Notes: generated by a model not told the origin, from the sequence alone. A stretch of DNA of 64,000 nt from JABDQW01 sp942492025 (GCA_942492025.1 CALODJ010000003.1:434001-498000); one strand, 5' to 3'. Shown: positions 7,538 to 16,646, counted from the first letter of the stretch. A program made the numbers and translations.

Positions 7538-8317
7538 AAGGGCCCATGCACCATAGCCAACCACGCTGCTTCTATCACCGGCGGTATCACCCGAGTTGCG
7601 CAGGTCAAGCGTGGTGACATGCAGCCCATGCTTTTTTGCAGCCAGCAGCAAACCGGTGACAGGGTTGCGGCCACATGCCTGATCGTAACGAATGGCCGAT
7701 GGGTTCATGTCTTCAATGGCCTGGCAGGTCTCCTTGTCCATCGCACGCGCGGTCTGGTAGTCGTGGTAATGACTGAGGTCAGACGAGATCACAATCAGTG
7801 TTTCATCGTCACCCCACAGCTTTTCGAGTACCTCGCAGACTTCTTCAGCGTTGGCGTCACCCACCACAAGCGGTACCAGGCTGAAATCATCGAGTATTTC
7901 CTGCAGGAACGGCAGCTGTACTTCCAGGCTGTGTTCCTGTTGATGGGTTAAATCAAATTCTTCTACCTGGGGTAGCAAGGCGATTTGCCTGATCGCCTCA
8001 CGGTCAATTTTTATGTTGCCCAGCGGTGTTTCAAAATAATCGGCGCTGCTGGTCGCGAGTCCGCGCAAGGGCACACGGTGGCAGGGGCCAAGCAGAATCA
8101 CGCGTTTCACCGTATGCTGGACGTCTTTCAGTTGAGCAAATGCACTGGCAGCGATGGGTCCGGAGTAGATATAACCTGCATGTGGTACGATCAGTGCTTT
8201 CGGTTTCGAGCCGGTCTCCTCAACTGTGGACAACATTGATTGTATATCGTTGTGTAATTGTGCAGGATCAGCCGGATAAAATAAACCGGCAACCGCTGCG
8301 GAACGAGTTCTGGACAT
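7532..8317 (-). CDS. amrB: AmmeMemoRadiSam system protein B (MEMO1 family)
   Basis: A 261-residue MEMO-family protein. It shows AAVAGLFYPADPAQL at the start, the VPHAGYIYSGP motif near residue 46, and SSDLSHYHDY near 185. The His and Asp residues that build the dioxygenase-like metal site of this family are therefore present. The fold is related to class III extradiol dioxygenases. It is the first minus-strand gene of the pair amrB-amrA and shares a 137-bp divergent promoter region with the radical SAM gene. Confidence 0.9.
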   Translation of the reverse strand: MSRTRSAAVAGLFYPADPAQLHNDIQSMLSTVEETGSKPKALIVPHAGYIYSGPIAASAFAQLKDVQHTVKRVILLGPCHRVPLRGLATSSADYFETPLGNIKIDREAIRQIALLPQVEEFDLTHQQEHSLEVQLPFLQEILDDFSLVPLVVGDANAEEVCEVLEKLWGDDETLIVISSDLSHYHDYQTARAMDKETCQAIEDMNPSAIRYDQACGRNPVTGLLLAAKKHGLHVTTLDLRNSGDTAGDRSSVVGYGAWALS

Positions 8318-8389
8318 TATTCACCTCTGTTGCATATCATGGTGTTATAAAGGACCTGGTTATATATACCATTTATATTTAGATTAGCT

Positions 8390-8404
8390 AAGGAATTATT
8401 CCTT
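8390..8404. promoter_or_regulatory. Perfect palindrome in a divergent promoter region (possible operator)
   Basis: AAGGAATTATTCCTT is a perfect palindrome around one central base. It lies in the very AT-rich 8318-8454 spacer between the divergent MEMO and radical SAM genes. It could be an operator for both directions; no regulator is known. Confidence 0.4.
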
Positions 8405-8454
8405 GATATTTATCAATAGACCCTCATATAGTGTGAAAATCAGTAATTAATACA

Positions 8455-9567
8455 ATGACAAAGCCACACGAAAAACTTTCGCTTGATGATCCCGGTATCG
8501 TACCGACCCGCTATTGGCATAAGCTCGAAGATGGCAGGATTCAATGTGATCTGTGTCCCAGGGAATGCAAGCTGCATGCTGACCAGCGCGGGCTGTGTTT
8601 TGTCAGGGCCAATGTAAAAGACCAGATTGTGCTGACTACCTATGGCCGCTCCAGCGGCTATTGCATTGATCCAATTGAGAAAAAACCGCTGAACCATTTC
8701 TTGCCCGGAACACCGGTGCTCTCTTTTGGTACGGCTGGCTGTAACCTTGCCTGTAAATTCTGTCAGAACTGGGATATCAGCAAGTCCCGTCAGCTCGATA
8801 CGCTGATGGACAAGGCAGATCCGGAGACGATCGCACGAGCCGCCGAACAACTGGGTTGCCGCAGCGTGGCTTATACCTACAATGACCCGGTCATTTTTCA
8901 CGAATATGCGATCGATGTGGCTAAAGCCTGTAGAGCGCGTGATATCAAATCGGTGGCTGTAACTGCGGGTTATGTCAGTCCCGAGCCGCGTAAGGAGTTC
9001 TATCAGTACATGGATGCGGCTAATGTCGACCTGAAGGCCTTTACAGAGGACTTTTACTGGAAGGTTACCGGTTCGCATCTGGCGCCGGTTCTGGAAACCA
9101 TTGAATATATCCATCACGAGACCGACGTCTGGATGGAGCTGACGACCTTGCTGATACCCGGTTATAACGACAGTGAAAAGGAAATTGATGAAATGAGCCG
9201 GTGGGTCGTGGACACACTGGGACCGGATGTGCCCATGCATTTCACGGCGTTCCATCCTGATTACAAGCTGATGGACGCACCCAGAACACCGCTTTCTACG
9301 CTTCGGCGGTCACGTGAAATTGCCAGGAGAAATGGGGTGCGTTATGCCTACACGGGTAATGTTCATGACAAGACTGGAGACAGTACCTACTGCCATTCGT
9401 GTGGTGTACGCCTGATCGAGCGCGACTGGTACGTGTTGGGTGAATGGAATCTGGATGCCGACGGTAATTGCAAACGCTGTGGTGCTCATTGTGCCGGTGT
9501 TTTTGAATCAGGACACGGTGACTGGGGTTCAAAACGCCAGCCGGTACGTCTGGCCAATTTCACCTGA
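8455..9567 (+). CDS. amrS: AmmeMemoRadiSam system radical SAM enzyme
   Basis: A 370-residue radical SAM enzyme. The cluster-binding motif CNLACKFC (CX3CX2C) lies near residue 98, in FGTAGCNLACKFCQNWDISK. Before it is a cysteine-rich CDLCPRECKLHADQRGLC segment near 27. After it, at the C-terminus, are zinc-ribbon-like pairs CHSC and CKRC, in YCHSCGVRLIERDWY and CKRCGAHC. The match to the AmmeMemoRadiSam radical SAM family is strong; the reaction is unknown. It is divergent from amrBA. A decayed copy of its last 75 or so codons lies at 39552-39780. Confidence 0.92.
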   Translation: MTKPHEKLSLDDPGIVPTRYWHKLEDGRIQCDLCPRECKLHADQRGLCFVRANVKDQIVLTTYGRSSGYCIDPIEKKPLNHFLPGTPVLSFGTAGCNLACKFCQNWDISKSRQLDTLMDKADPETIARAAEQLGCRSVAYTYNDPVIFHEYAIDVAKACRARDIKSVAVTAGYVSPEPRKEFYQYMDAANVDLKAFTEDFYWKVTGSHLAPVLETIEYIHHETDVWMELTTLLIPGYNDSEKEIDEMSRWVVDTLGPDVPMHFTAFHPDYKLMDAPRTPLSTLRRSREIARRNGVRYAYTGNVHDKTGDSTYCHSCGVRLIERDWYVLGEWNLDADGNCKRCGAHCAGVFESGHGDWGSKRQPVRLANFT

Positions 9568-9767
9568 CTACTGCTGGATTTCGATAAATGCTTCTTTTTT
9601 TGCTGGACATATTTGGTTAAACTGGCCGAGATCGGAGAAAATGCCCCAACGTAAACTTCTGGCATGTGTTTGAGGGTGTAGCTGATTGATATTACATAAA
9701 ATCAGTCGATGCCTGCAGTATTGGATGTCTGTGTCGTGCGCAATGGATGCTCAGAGTAGTCAAGCTT

Positions 9768-11657
9768 ATGTATGAATCATTCTATGGTTTGAAAGCCAAA
9801 CCATTTTCAATGTTACCGGATCCGGAGTTCCTCTATCTGAGCAAGAAGCACAGATTGGCACTCACCATGCTCGAGTATACGCTGATGAATAGTGCAGGCT
9901 TCTGTGTCATCACCGGCGAAATCGGTGCCGGTAAAACAACCTTGCTACGCAAGTTGCTGAGTACCGTTGAAGACGATGTCACCATCGGCATGATCACCAA
10001 TACACACCAGTCATTCGGTGAATTACTGGACTGGGTGCTGGCTGCTTTCGGTATTCATGAGCCCGGCCTGGGCAAGGTTGAAATGCACCAGCGCTTCGTC
10101 GATTTCCTGCTTGAACAATACGCCAGTAATAAATCCACCTTACTCATCGTCGATGAAGCGCAAAATATGCCTGCATCCACACTGGAAGAGATGCGCATGC
10201 TGTCCAATATCAATTCGGAACAAGACCTGGTGTTGCAGGTCATTCTGGCGGGACAGCCAGAGTTGAAGGACATGCTGAGAAAGCCGGAATTGATGCAGTT
10301 CGCTCAGCGGATCGCCGTGGATTTCCATCTCGATGCCCTGAATTCAGATGAGACCATTCACTACATTCAGCATCGTCTGGTCACTGCTGGCGCAACAACG
10401 GATATCTTTACCCCGGATGCCTGCCGATTAATCGCTGAATGCAGTGGTGGCGTACCCCGATTGATCAACCTGCTGTGTGATACCGCGCTGGTTTATGGAT
10501 TTGCCGATCAGTGTCAGATCATCGATGCCGATCTGATAGAGGAGGTCGTCAATGAACGCCTGGAGCATAGTATTCTGCCGCTGGTCAAGATCGATAAGCG
10601 CAGGAACACGAGTAAGGAAGATAACGATAATTTTCCGTGGATCAATCCCGAAGGCGGTACAAAAGGCCTGAAGCCAGCGGCTGAAAAAAAAACCACTGAA
10701 AAAAAAACAACTGAAAAAGCCGCTTCAATCATAGAACAGGCGGATGCTCAAGCGAACGGTGATGGGGGTTATTCACCACGGGTCGACGAAAATAACACAG
10801 AAACAGCAGAACCACCCCCACCTGTTGCGGCTGACGGACGATCTCAGCATAACAGCAAAGCCGTTGTTATCCCAACGCTAACCCTTGATGCCGAGCAGGC
10901 CATCCATGTTTCGTCATTCAGGCAGGGACAGGTATTAACCCCCGACGATGTAACCAGAACCGCACCCGGACACTTTTACGGTGCGGCCAGGCCGCGTCAT
11001 GCAGCGCCTACAGCCGATCACACGGAGAAGTCTTGGTCCAGCAAGGGGTTGATTCTTTTTGCACTGGTCATTCTCGTCCTGTTCCTGTTCCTGTCTCTGT
11101 CACCAGCTTCATACGACTATGTCGCCGGTTTGTCAGGCTACCTGGGTAAGGTGTTGTCCGTAGGTCCGATCAACAACGACCCGGCGGAAATCGAGTTCCT
11201 CCAGGAGCGGGCGGAAATAGCGGAAATAGCCTTCAACGAAGACCGGACTGAAACCGAAATGCTCAAGCAGGATCTGTCTCGCATGCAACAACAGATAGAG
11301 GACATGCAACGCGAGCGTGATGAAGCACTGGCAAAAGCCAGGCAGGAACAAGAGCTGCGTGCACTGGACGTGCAAGCTGCCGAAGAGGCCGCACGACGTG
11401 AGCAGGAAGCCGTGGCTGCTGCGGCCCTGGCCGCTGACGAAGCACAGGAAGCGGCAAGACAGGCCAATAAACTGGCGAAACAGCACCGTCTCGAAAATCA
11501 AAGACTACGTGAGCAGATCGGGCGACTGGAGCAGGTTAAACAACAAACTGAAGCGAAGCAGAAACTGCTGGAGGAGCAACGCAAACTGGTCGTACTGGAA
11601 TGGGAACGCATTGCCAGGGAAAAGGCTGAGCTGGAGCGGCAATTCAACGACTGGTGA
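9768..11657 (+). CDS. ExeA/TIGR03015-like AAA ATPase with membrane segment and coiled coil
   Basis: A protein of about 629 residues beginning MYESFYGLKAKPFSMLPDPE, the usual start of ExeA/GspA-type and exosortase-associated ATPases. Walker A GEIGAGKT is at 50-57 and Walker B LLIVDEAQN near 125-133. After residue 310 comes a low-complexity linker (KKTTE repeats), one membrane helix (KGLILFALVILVLFLFLSLSP) and a long Glu/Ala/Arg-rich coiled coil. ExeA-type ATPases help assemble secretion or envelope machines. ATG at 9768 is chosen because the paralogue at 37417-39309 starts at the same residue; an ATG at 9747 is possible. It follows amrS. Confidence 0.85.
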   Translation: MYESFYGLKAKPFSMLPDPEFLYLSKKHRLALTMLEYTLMNSAGFCVITGEIGAGKTTLLRKLLSTVEDDVTIGMITNTHQSFGELLDWVLAAFGIHEPGLGKVEMHQRFVDFLLEQYASNKSTLLIVDEAQNMPASTLEEMRMLSNINSEQDLVLQVILAGQPELKDMLRKPELMQFAQRIAVDFHLDALNSDETIHYIQHRLVTAGATTDIFTPDACRLIAECSGGVPRLINLLCDTALVYGFADQCQIIDADLIEEVVNERLEHSILPLVKIDKRRNTSKEDNDNFPWINPEGGTKGLKPAAEKKTTEKKTTEKAASIIEQADAQANGDGGYSPRVDENNTETAEPPPPVAADGRSQHNSKAVVIPTLTLDAEQAIHVSSFRQGQVLTPDDVTRTAPGHFYGAARPRHAAPTADHTEKSWSSKGLILFALVILVLFLFLSLSPASYDYVAGLSGYLGKVLSVGPINNDPAEIEFLQERAEIAEIAFNEDRTETEMLKQDLSRMQQQIEDMQRERDEALAKARQEQELRALDVQAAEEAARREQEAVAAAALAADEAQEAARQANKLAKQHRLENQRLREQIGRLEQVKQQTEAKQKLLEEQRKLVVLEWERIAREKAELERQFNDW

Positions 11658-11793
11658 GATTGAGATGTCGCGCGAGACTAACGCAACAATGACTCGAACC
11701 ATTTATCGGTAAGTCTTTGCGAGAATTTCACCGGCAGACATCGACCTTCATCCGTTTTTGCCATGTGAGGTCTGGCAGATCAAGTTTGGACTA

Positions 11794-12042
11794 CTACGAT
11801 TTATTCAGTGCCTTATGGTCAAATGTTTCGCCGGTCTCTTCGGCAGGATTTTGTACGGTTTCCTCATCCGGAAACAGGTTTTTCAGATCGGCCATCGACA
11901 GGGTATCGCCTTTTTCATCAAATCGCCGCCAGATTTTTTCCCAGCGTTCATCATCAAAGTAAAATCCGACAGGCAGCAGGCAGACGAGTCGCTGATTGAA
12001 ATCGGTGATCACTTTGGGTTCTTTCAGTTTGCCGGCGGCCAT
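11794..12042 (-). CDS. Small hypothetical protein
   Basis: About 82 residues, acidic and soluble, reading MAAGKLKEPKVITDFNQRLV, then a FYFDDERWEKIWRRFDEKGD segment. I do not recognise it. An ATG at 12099 would add a hydrophobic N-terminus, but that leaves only 12 bases to the divergent gene at 12112, so the ATG at 12042 is preferred. Confidence 0.5.
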   Translation of the reverse strand: MAAGKLKEPKVITDFNQRLVCLLPVGFYFDDERWEKIWRRFDEKGDTLSMADLKNLFPDEETVQNPAEETGETFDHKALNKS

Positions 12043-12111
12043 GTCATTGCGTCGATGATGCTTTAATATGGCTGCAACTATATCAAGGCACAGCAACATG
12101 ATACAAATCTA

Positions 12112-12504
12112 ATGTCAAGCACTAAACCGGTATTGCTATCAATCATCGAGCTGGGCGGGTATCCGGATTTTTCACGGCTGTATCGTGAAAATGGCTACGA
12201 AGTCGTGACAACGGATTCAGTACGCAAGGCGGTCAAGCTGATTCGGCAGCATAAACCGGCGGTGATCGTGGCCGAATTTAATTTTCAGTCTGACTTCAGA
12301 GACCGTACCAGCAGCCTGGAAACCGTATTTTCCAGCCTGCAGGGTGTGGTTGATGCCCAAGTGATCGTGTTCTACGAACAGGAATACCTTCATCAGTTCG
12401 AACGACTGCGTGGCCAGTTCAGGGTTTTCGAATCCCTTGCATTTCCGATCGATGAAGAAACGCTTGATCGCGCGTTAAAAGCTGCAAAACCGGCTGATAT
12501 TTAG
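12112..12504 (+). CDS. Hypothetical protein with receiver-like secondary structure
   Basis: A 130-residue protein. Alternating strands and helices (VLLSIIE, YEVVTT, AVIVAEF, AQVIVFYE) give the rhythm of a response-regulator receiver fold. The phospho-acceptor aspartate after strand 3 is replaced (VAEFNFQ), and the usual late lysine is not evident. If this is a receiver it is a pseudo-receiver. No output domain follows. The next plus-strand gene starts 149 bases downstream. Confidence 0.6.
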   Translation: MSSTKPVLLSIIELGGYPDFSRLYRENGYEVVTTDSVRKAVKLIRQHKPAVIVAEFNFQSDFRDRTSSLETVFSSLQGVVDAQVIVFYEQEYLHQFERLRGQFRVFESLAFPIDEETLDRALKAAKPADI

Positions 12505-12653
12505 CACGCTCGAGGGGCCGCGACCGGTTGGGTAATAAGGGCGGGTCAACAACGGAGTACCACAGAATCTGGCCATAACCCTATTATCCCATGGTTGCAA
12601 AAGCGCTCGACTTTGAGTACAAAACACTTCCGTTTCATTATCATGACAATTCG

Positions 12654-13340
12654 ATGGCTGAAAATACACTGATAGAAAGTAGCGATCCAGCGGCATCTGC
12701 CGAATACATCCAGAAGTACCTGGTGGATAAGGAGCGCGAGCTCAAGGCGCTGCCCGATGATGCTTCAGATCTGGATCGGGCCAGGATCAATCTGGATATC
12801 GCAGAAGCCAAGGTCGGTCTTACCCGGGGCGATGAAGCATGGGACATGGCACGTGCTGCGCTGGATATTTTTCTCGCGAACGAATGCTGGCAGGAAGCGG
12901 TAGAAGCCTGTGATGTGCTTTATCAGTCAAACCAGCCGGCATCGTTGGTGGCATTGGCGCATGGTGTCTGGCTTGGCGTCACGTATCCGATCGATCCGCA
13001 ACTCACGATCAATATGCTGGCTTACATCATCGATGAAACGCCCCCGAGCGCCGATGGCGCTGCGGTTGCTGCGATAACGGCACACTATATTGCAGATATT
13101 CGCGGCAAAGAAAAACAACGTGAGAGCCTGATGTTCCTCACCAATGAAATGGTCGCCAATGTGGCAAAAGCGCATTCCAAGGTAGAAGATCAGGAAGCCA
13201 TGAGTAGCTGGATGGAAAGGCTGCGCTTGCATGATCCAGGCGATTTCCTGCCGAAGCTGGCGTTGGTGCTTGGTGCGATCGTTCCGGCCGAGCAGTGGTG
13301 GTTTGACCGCGATGCGCTTCGTGAGAAGTTACCCGATTAG
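12654..13340 (+). CDS. Hypothetical helical protein
   Basis: A protein of about 228 residues, mostly helical, with a tetratricopeptide-like feel in the first half (ARINLDIAEAKVGLTRGDEAWDMARAAL). No enzyme motif is visible. ATG at 12654 (MAENTLIESSDP) is preferred over an upstream ATG at 12591, whose extra residues look non-coding. The stop TAG (13338-13340) is the border of a miniature element. Confidence 0.65.
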   Translation: MAENTLIESSDPAASAEYIQKYLVDKERELKALPDDASDLDRARINLDIAEAKVGLTRGDEAWDMARAALDIFLANECWQEAVEACDVLYQSNQPASLVALAHGVWLGVTYPIDPQLTINMLAYIIDETPPSADGAAVAAITAHYIADIRGKEKQRESLMFLTNEMVANVAKAHSKVEDQEAMSSWMERLRLHDPGDFLPKLALVLGAIVPAEQWWFDRDALREKLPD

Positions 13341-13553
13341 CCCGCATTTCTCATCAGGATCACGGCAGCAGGCGCAGGATTCGTATTCGTAAGCGCCGCT
13401 CTGGAGCGAAAAGCAAGCTTGCGGACACGAAGACCAGCCTGAACCGTGATAGGCAGGCTTGCATAACACACTGTATTTCTGATCATCTGGATACTCTTAA
13501 ATGGATTAGTGCCTTATCAGTGTTCAACGCCGCCTGGTGAGAAATGCGGGTTA
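13338..13553 (-). mobile_element. Miniature element family 1, reverse orientation, internally deleted
   Basis: The ends match the 306-bp element in reverse orientation (TTAGCCCGCATTTCTCATC on the left, GTGAGAAATGCGGGTTAG on the right). The middle, including the nested GTAGGGTGCGC palindrome, is missing and replaced by a short unrelated stretch. Both borders read TTAG, as expected for a 4-bp YTAR duplication. Confidence 0.85.
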
Positions 13554-13559
13554 GAGCTC

Positions 13560-14693
13560 TCAGAAGACGTAATTGATGGCAGCAAATCCCTTCACGACGT
13601 AATCCTTGTCAACGATAGGGCTGTCGACAACCTGATCGCTCAACATCTCGATGTTGACATCCATCAGGAAGAGCCATTCCCGTGTGATTTCGATGAAGAG
13701 ACCGACACCGCCCTCGATGCTGGTGGTGCTGTCAAGTTCATAGGCCGGCCTGGCCGTTGTTGCTTTTTCGGGCGGCACACCGAAATCATGATTGGAGATT
13801 TCGGAACTCAGGTAGTTGAAACTCAGCTGGGGAGTGAACCGGAAGATGCCGGATTGCAGGCCCTTGCTCACGCGCAGGCTGGCTATGCCACCCCCTATCC
13901 TGTCGAGCACATCGTGTTCATACCCCAATTGAAGATCGATGACGCCGGGTAGTTCAGCCTGAACGGCCAGTCCCGCCAGAAACGTGTTTTCCCTGTCACC
14001 CATACCCGCGAGGAAAGGGCTGTCATCCTCTTTGTAAACACCGATACGGTACTGTCCCGAGAGTGCAAGACGCAATTTTCCACTACCGGCGATGCCAAAC
14101 TGTATATTGGGGCCGTATATTTGAAGACGATCACCGGTGTAGGTGATCGCTGGAATGAACTGGTAGACACCGCCGTTATATTCCCGGTAGGGACTGCTGC
14201 GGGCAATCAGCCCGGCGCCGACACCCACTCGGCCGCGCTCACCCAGCGGCCGATAGAGCTCCACGTCGAAGTGACGTGTCTCTTCCGCTGTCAGTACAAA
14301 GGCTGCGCGACTGAAGCTGGGCGGCGCCTTGGGCGCATACCGGTTTGAGAATCCGAGTGGCTCGATGGGTATTCCGATAAAATTTTTATCGATGCGTTCA
14401 TTGTTATTTTCATCGTGGTAGACGAGCAACGCATATTCACCCGGTGGTACGTCGTCGACGATAAAGGATTCACGACCATCGACGTCGAACCTGACCGTTT
14501 TAAGCGGGTTTCGCAGCGCGCCAAATGCATTGGCAGAATCATAAAGCTGCAATTCGACGATACCTGTTTCAGGTGGATTATCGAGGCTGACGCTCAGTCC
14601 GGCGGCTAACGATGGCCATGCTTTCATCAACAGGCATGTCGCTATCAGGATCCAGACGCAACGTGAACGGTTTATGTGAGTATTGAAGTCCAT
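13560..14693 (-). CDS. DUF2141 domain fused to a MipA/OmpV-like outer-membrane barrel
   Basis: A 377-residue exported protein. A signal peptide (CVWILIATCLLMKAWPSLAAG) is followed by a DUF2141-like beta domain (about 33-145, with DVPPGEYALLVYHDENNN and FSRAAFVL). The rest is beta-rich, with alternating aromatic residues and a C-terminal phenylalanine (AAINYVF), as in outer-membrane barrels of the MipA/OmpV type. The two parts are normally separate proteins. The role may be envelope scaffolding or binding of a small ligand; this is inference. Confidence 0.75.
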   Translation of the reverse strand: MDFNTHINRSRCVWILIATCLLMKAWPSLAAGLSVSLDNPPETGIVELQLYDSANAFGALRNPLKTVRFDVDGRESFIVDDVPPGEYALLVYHDENNNERIDKNFIGIPIEPLGFSNRYAPKAPPSFSRAAFVLTAEETRHFDVELYRPLGERGRVGVGAGLIARSSPYREYNGGVYQFIPAITYTGDRLQIYGPNIQFGIAGSGKLRLALSGQYRIGVYKEDDSPFLAGMGDRENTFLAGLAVQAELPGVIDLQLGYEHDVLDRIGGGIASLRVSKGLQSGIFRFTPQLSFNYLSSEISNHDFGVPPEKATTARPAYELDSTTSIEGGVGLFIEITREWLFLMDVNIEMLSDQVVDSPIVDKDYVVKGFAAINYVF

Positions 14694-14745
14694 ATGCGGG
14701 CTAGTGACTACTGGTTTTTGGCGACTCAGTTGCGATGTGAAATGG

Positions 14746-15387
14746 CTAGTTCACGTCAATCAACACCTCATTACGGCGCAAAAACGGAAGTGTCCAGGGT
14801 GGATTATAACCTGCCCAACGAGGTTTAGACGCTGGCGTCAGATTATTGGCTGAAATCCACTCATTGAGCTGTAGCGTTTTGTTGTCAATCACCTTTTTCT
14901 CCGACGTTCCTGAATATCGGATAACTGCCACTTTTTGTTCTGGCATTGGCGAGAGTTTCACATCCGGGTGCAACGGTGCAGGCGCGCTACCAAGCGTATA
15001 ATATGCGGGTAACACAAACATGTAACGCCAGCCCTCATCGGTTCGCTCTTCCAGTACCGGTACCGTCATATCGATTTTCCTGCCCGGGTTTGAACGGCTT
15101 TGATCTGCCAACACAGGTGCCGTCATGGCTATCTTGCTGCTCGCCGTGTTTTCTCCAGAAATATAGCCAAAGAGTTTTTCAAAAGCCAGTCCACCCGCTT
15201 CATCAAAGTCCGCTTCGACCGTGGTCTCTGCAACAACCAGAGGCTGGTACAGACGCAGCTCGAAGTTATCTTCAGCCAGAATCAGTTCATAGCTCGCTTC
15301 TTCAACCGTACTGATACCAAAAACGCTGCATCCGGCTGTCAATGAAGCGGTAACAAGACCTGTGATTGATAGAATTACCTGTCTCAT
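14746..15387 (-). CDS. SOUL heme-binding family lipoprotein
   Basis: A 213-residue protein with a lipobox (LTAGC, Cys19) and a SOUL/HBP domain. The domain shows YELILAEDNFELRLYQP near the start and the paired motifs IAMTAPVL and IDMTVPVL. SOUL proteins bind heme or related tetrapyrroles in some organisms; binding here is not shown. Probably attached to the outer membrane. It lies upstream of the DUF2141/barrel gene on the same strand, 52 bases away. Confidence 0.88.
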   Translation of the reverse strand: MRQVILSITGLVTASLTAGCSVFGISTVEEASYELILAEDNFELRLYQPLVVAETTVEADFDEAGGLAFEKLFGYISGENTASSKIAMTAPVLADQSRSNPGRKIDMTVPVLEERTDEGWRYMFVLPAYYTLGSAPAPLHPDVKLSPMPEQKVAVIRYSGTSEKKVIDNKTLQLNEWISANNLTPASKPRWAGYNPPWTLPFLRRNEVLIDVN

Positions 15388-15591
15388 CTCAATTTCATCT
15401 CAAGTACATTCAGGCCAATGGTAATCCACAGGGTGTGAATTAGATGTGAAAATGCTGGAAAGAATTCGTGTAATTGTATTTTTGACAGTGCCTCGCCGTT
15501 ACAGTGCTTGCGATGAGGGTATGGTAAAAAAAGTCAGCGCCACAGAAAAGCTGGAATTTTTCCAGATTATTTTGTCTGCCTGATTCGCTGC

Positions 15592-16221
15592 TTATTCGCC
15601 ATCAACAGAAAGACCACTGGTGTCAGGTATCGGCGCTTTCGCTTTCGGCTCCGGGTTTTCGATGATGTCAGCACCGGCTTCGGCCAGGCTGAGGGCACTG
15701 ATGTCGTCGATGGGTTGGGGGTCGACGACCGGTGGGTTCTCCAGTACGTCGGCACCCACTTCGGCCAGGGTGATGGCACTGATGTCGTCGATGGGTTGGG
15801 GGTCGACGACCGGTGGATTATCCAGTACGTCAGCACCGAGATCGGCCAGGGTGAAGTCGCTGATGTCGGCGACAGGCTGGGGTTCAACCGCCGGAGGATT
15901 TTCTAGCACATCGGCGCCAACGGGGGCCACGCTGAAATCACCTTCATCACTTTCTGCGACCTCAGTGTTCTGCGATGCTGCCTCGATTTCAACGGTTTCC
16001 AGCTTTATGACCAGACCGACGTTTTCGAGCGCGACCCTGTACTTCTGGGCAGTGAGCTCATCGACGCTGGATTTGATGATTTTTCGTCCACCCGCAAAGA
16101 AGGGGCGGACTTTTTCAGGCGTCGTCTTGAACAGGGTGGCCATATTTTCGATGACCGTTTCCCTGTCTTTTTCGGGCTGTATGATGCCGTAAAATGTAAT
16201 GTTGAATAGAGGTTCGCTCAT
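15592..16221 (-). CDS. Hypothetical protein with four 27-residue tandem repeats
   Basis: A 209-residue protein. Residues 1-75 form a compact domain (FNITFYGIIQPEKDRETVIE ... KYRVALENVGLVIKLE) of a type often found at the N-terminus of proteobacterial membrane or scaffold proteins. Residues 95-205 hold about four copies of a 27-residue acidic, proline-rich unit (GADVLENPPVVDPQPIDDIS). The coding DNA repeats with an 81-bp period at 15700-15780, 15781-15861 and 15862-15942. No catalytic residues. The function is unknown; the repeats may be a spacer or a binding array. Confidence 0.75.
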   Translation of the reverse strand: MSEPLFNITFYGIIQPEKDRETVIENMATLFKTTPEKVRPFFAGGRKIIKSSVDELTAQKYRVALENVGLVIKLETVEIEAASQNTEVAESDEGDFSVAPVGADVLENPPAVEPQPVADISDFTLADLGADVLDNPPVVDPQPIDDISAITLAEVGADVLENPPVVDPQPIDDISALSLAEAGADIIENPEPKAKAPIPDTSGLSVDGE

Positions 16222-16278
16222 ACGGGTATCTGCTGTTCGAGATACCTAATAGTGTAGTCGAACCTGAGCAGAAGGCGA

Positions 16279-16322
16279 TTAGCCCGCATTTCCTGCTCCG
16301 CCTGGCGAGAAATGCGGGCTAA
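16279..16322. mobile_element. Miniature element family 1, minimal palindromic copy
   Basis: Arms TTAGCCCGCATTTC and GAAATGCGGGCTAA pair perfectly over 14 bases around a 16-base loop. Only the two element ends remain. It lies between two minus-strand genes and provides the TAG stop of the upstream one (16319-16321). It can also fold as a strong hairpin. Confidence 0.85.
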
Positions 16323-16597
16323 CTGTCCTTATTCGGTTTGATGAAGTCGACGACCTGCGACTTTTTGGGTTCATCGGCATAACGCGGACGCATGTCCATG
16401 GATTTGCCCGCTTCTTCGTGTATTTCCTGCTCTCGCGCAGTAATGAGCGTAAAGCAGTGCTTCACATCCTCGATGGTGCGCTCTCTCAACGGATGGGGGC
16501 GCCCGGGTGGTGGTGTCGTATCACGGATGATGCTGGAGAGGACCTTGCGCATCGTGGCAATGATCTGGTGCTCTTTGGATAAATATTCTGAACTCAT
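16319..16597 (-). CDS. Small conserved-looking hypothetical protein
   Basis: A 92-residue protein. The N-terminal half is helical (YLSKEHQIIATMRKVLSSII), a proline-rich turn (TPPPGRPHPL) follows, then another helix with ITAREQEIHEEAG. No family recognised. Its stop TAG lies in the end of a minimal miniature element. It is divergent from the three-gene cluster at 16676-17712, with a 78-bp spacer that holds a strong promoter. Confidence 0.65.
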   Translation of the reverse strand: MSSEYLSKEHQIIATMRKVLSSIIRDTTPPPGRPHPLRERTIEDVKHCFTLITAREQEIHEEAGKSMDMRPRYADEPKKSQVVDFIKPNKDS

Positions 16598-16637
16598 AGT
16601 ACTGGCCTGATATCTGGCTGGTTGTGGGCAAATGATT

Positions 16638-16646
16638 TGATATAAT
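16638..16646 (+). promoter_or_regulatory. Extended -10 promoter for the small-gene cluster
   Basis: TGATATAAT is a perfect extended -10 element (TGnTATAAT) 29 bases before the ATG at 16676. No good -35 box is visible, as is common with extended -10 promoters. Confidence 0.6.
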
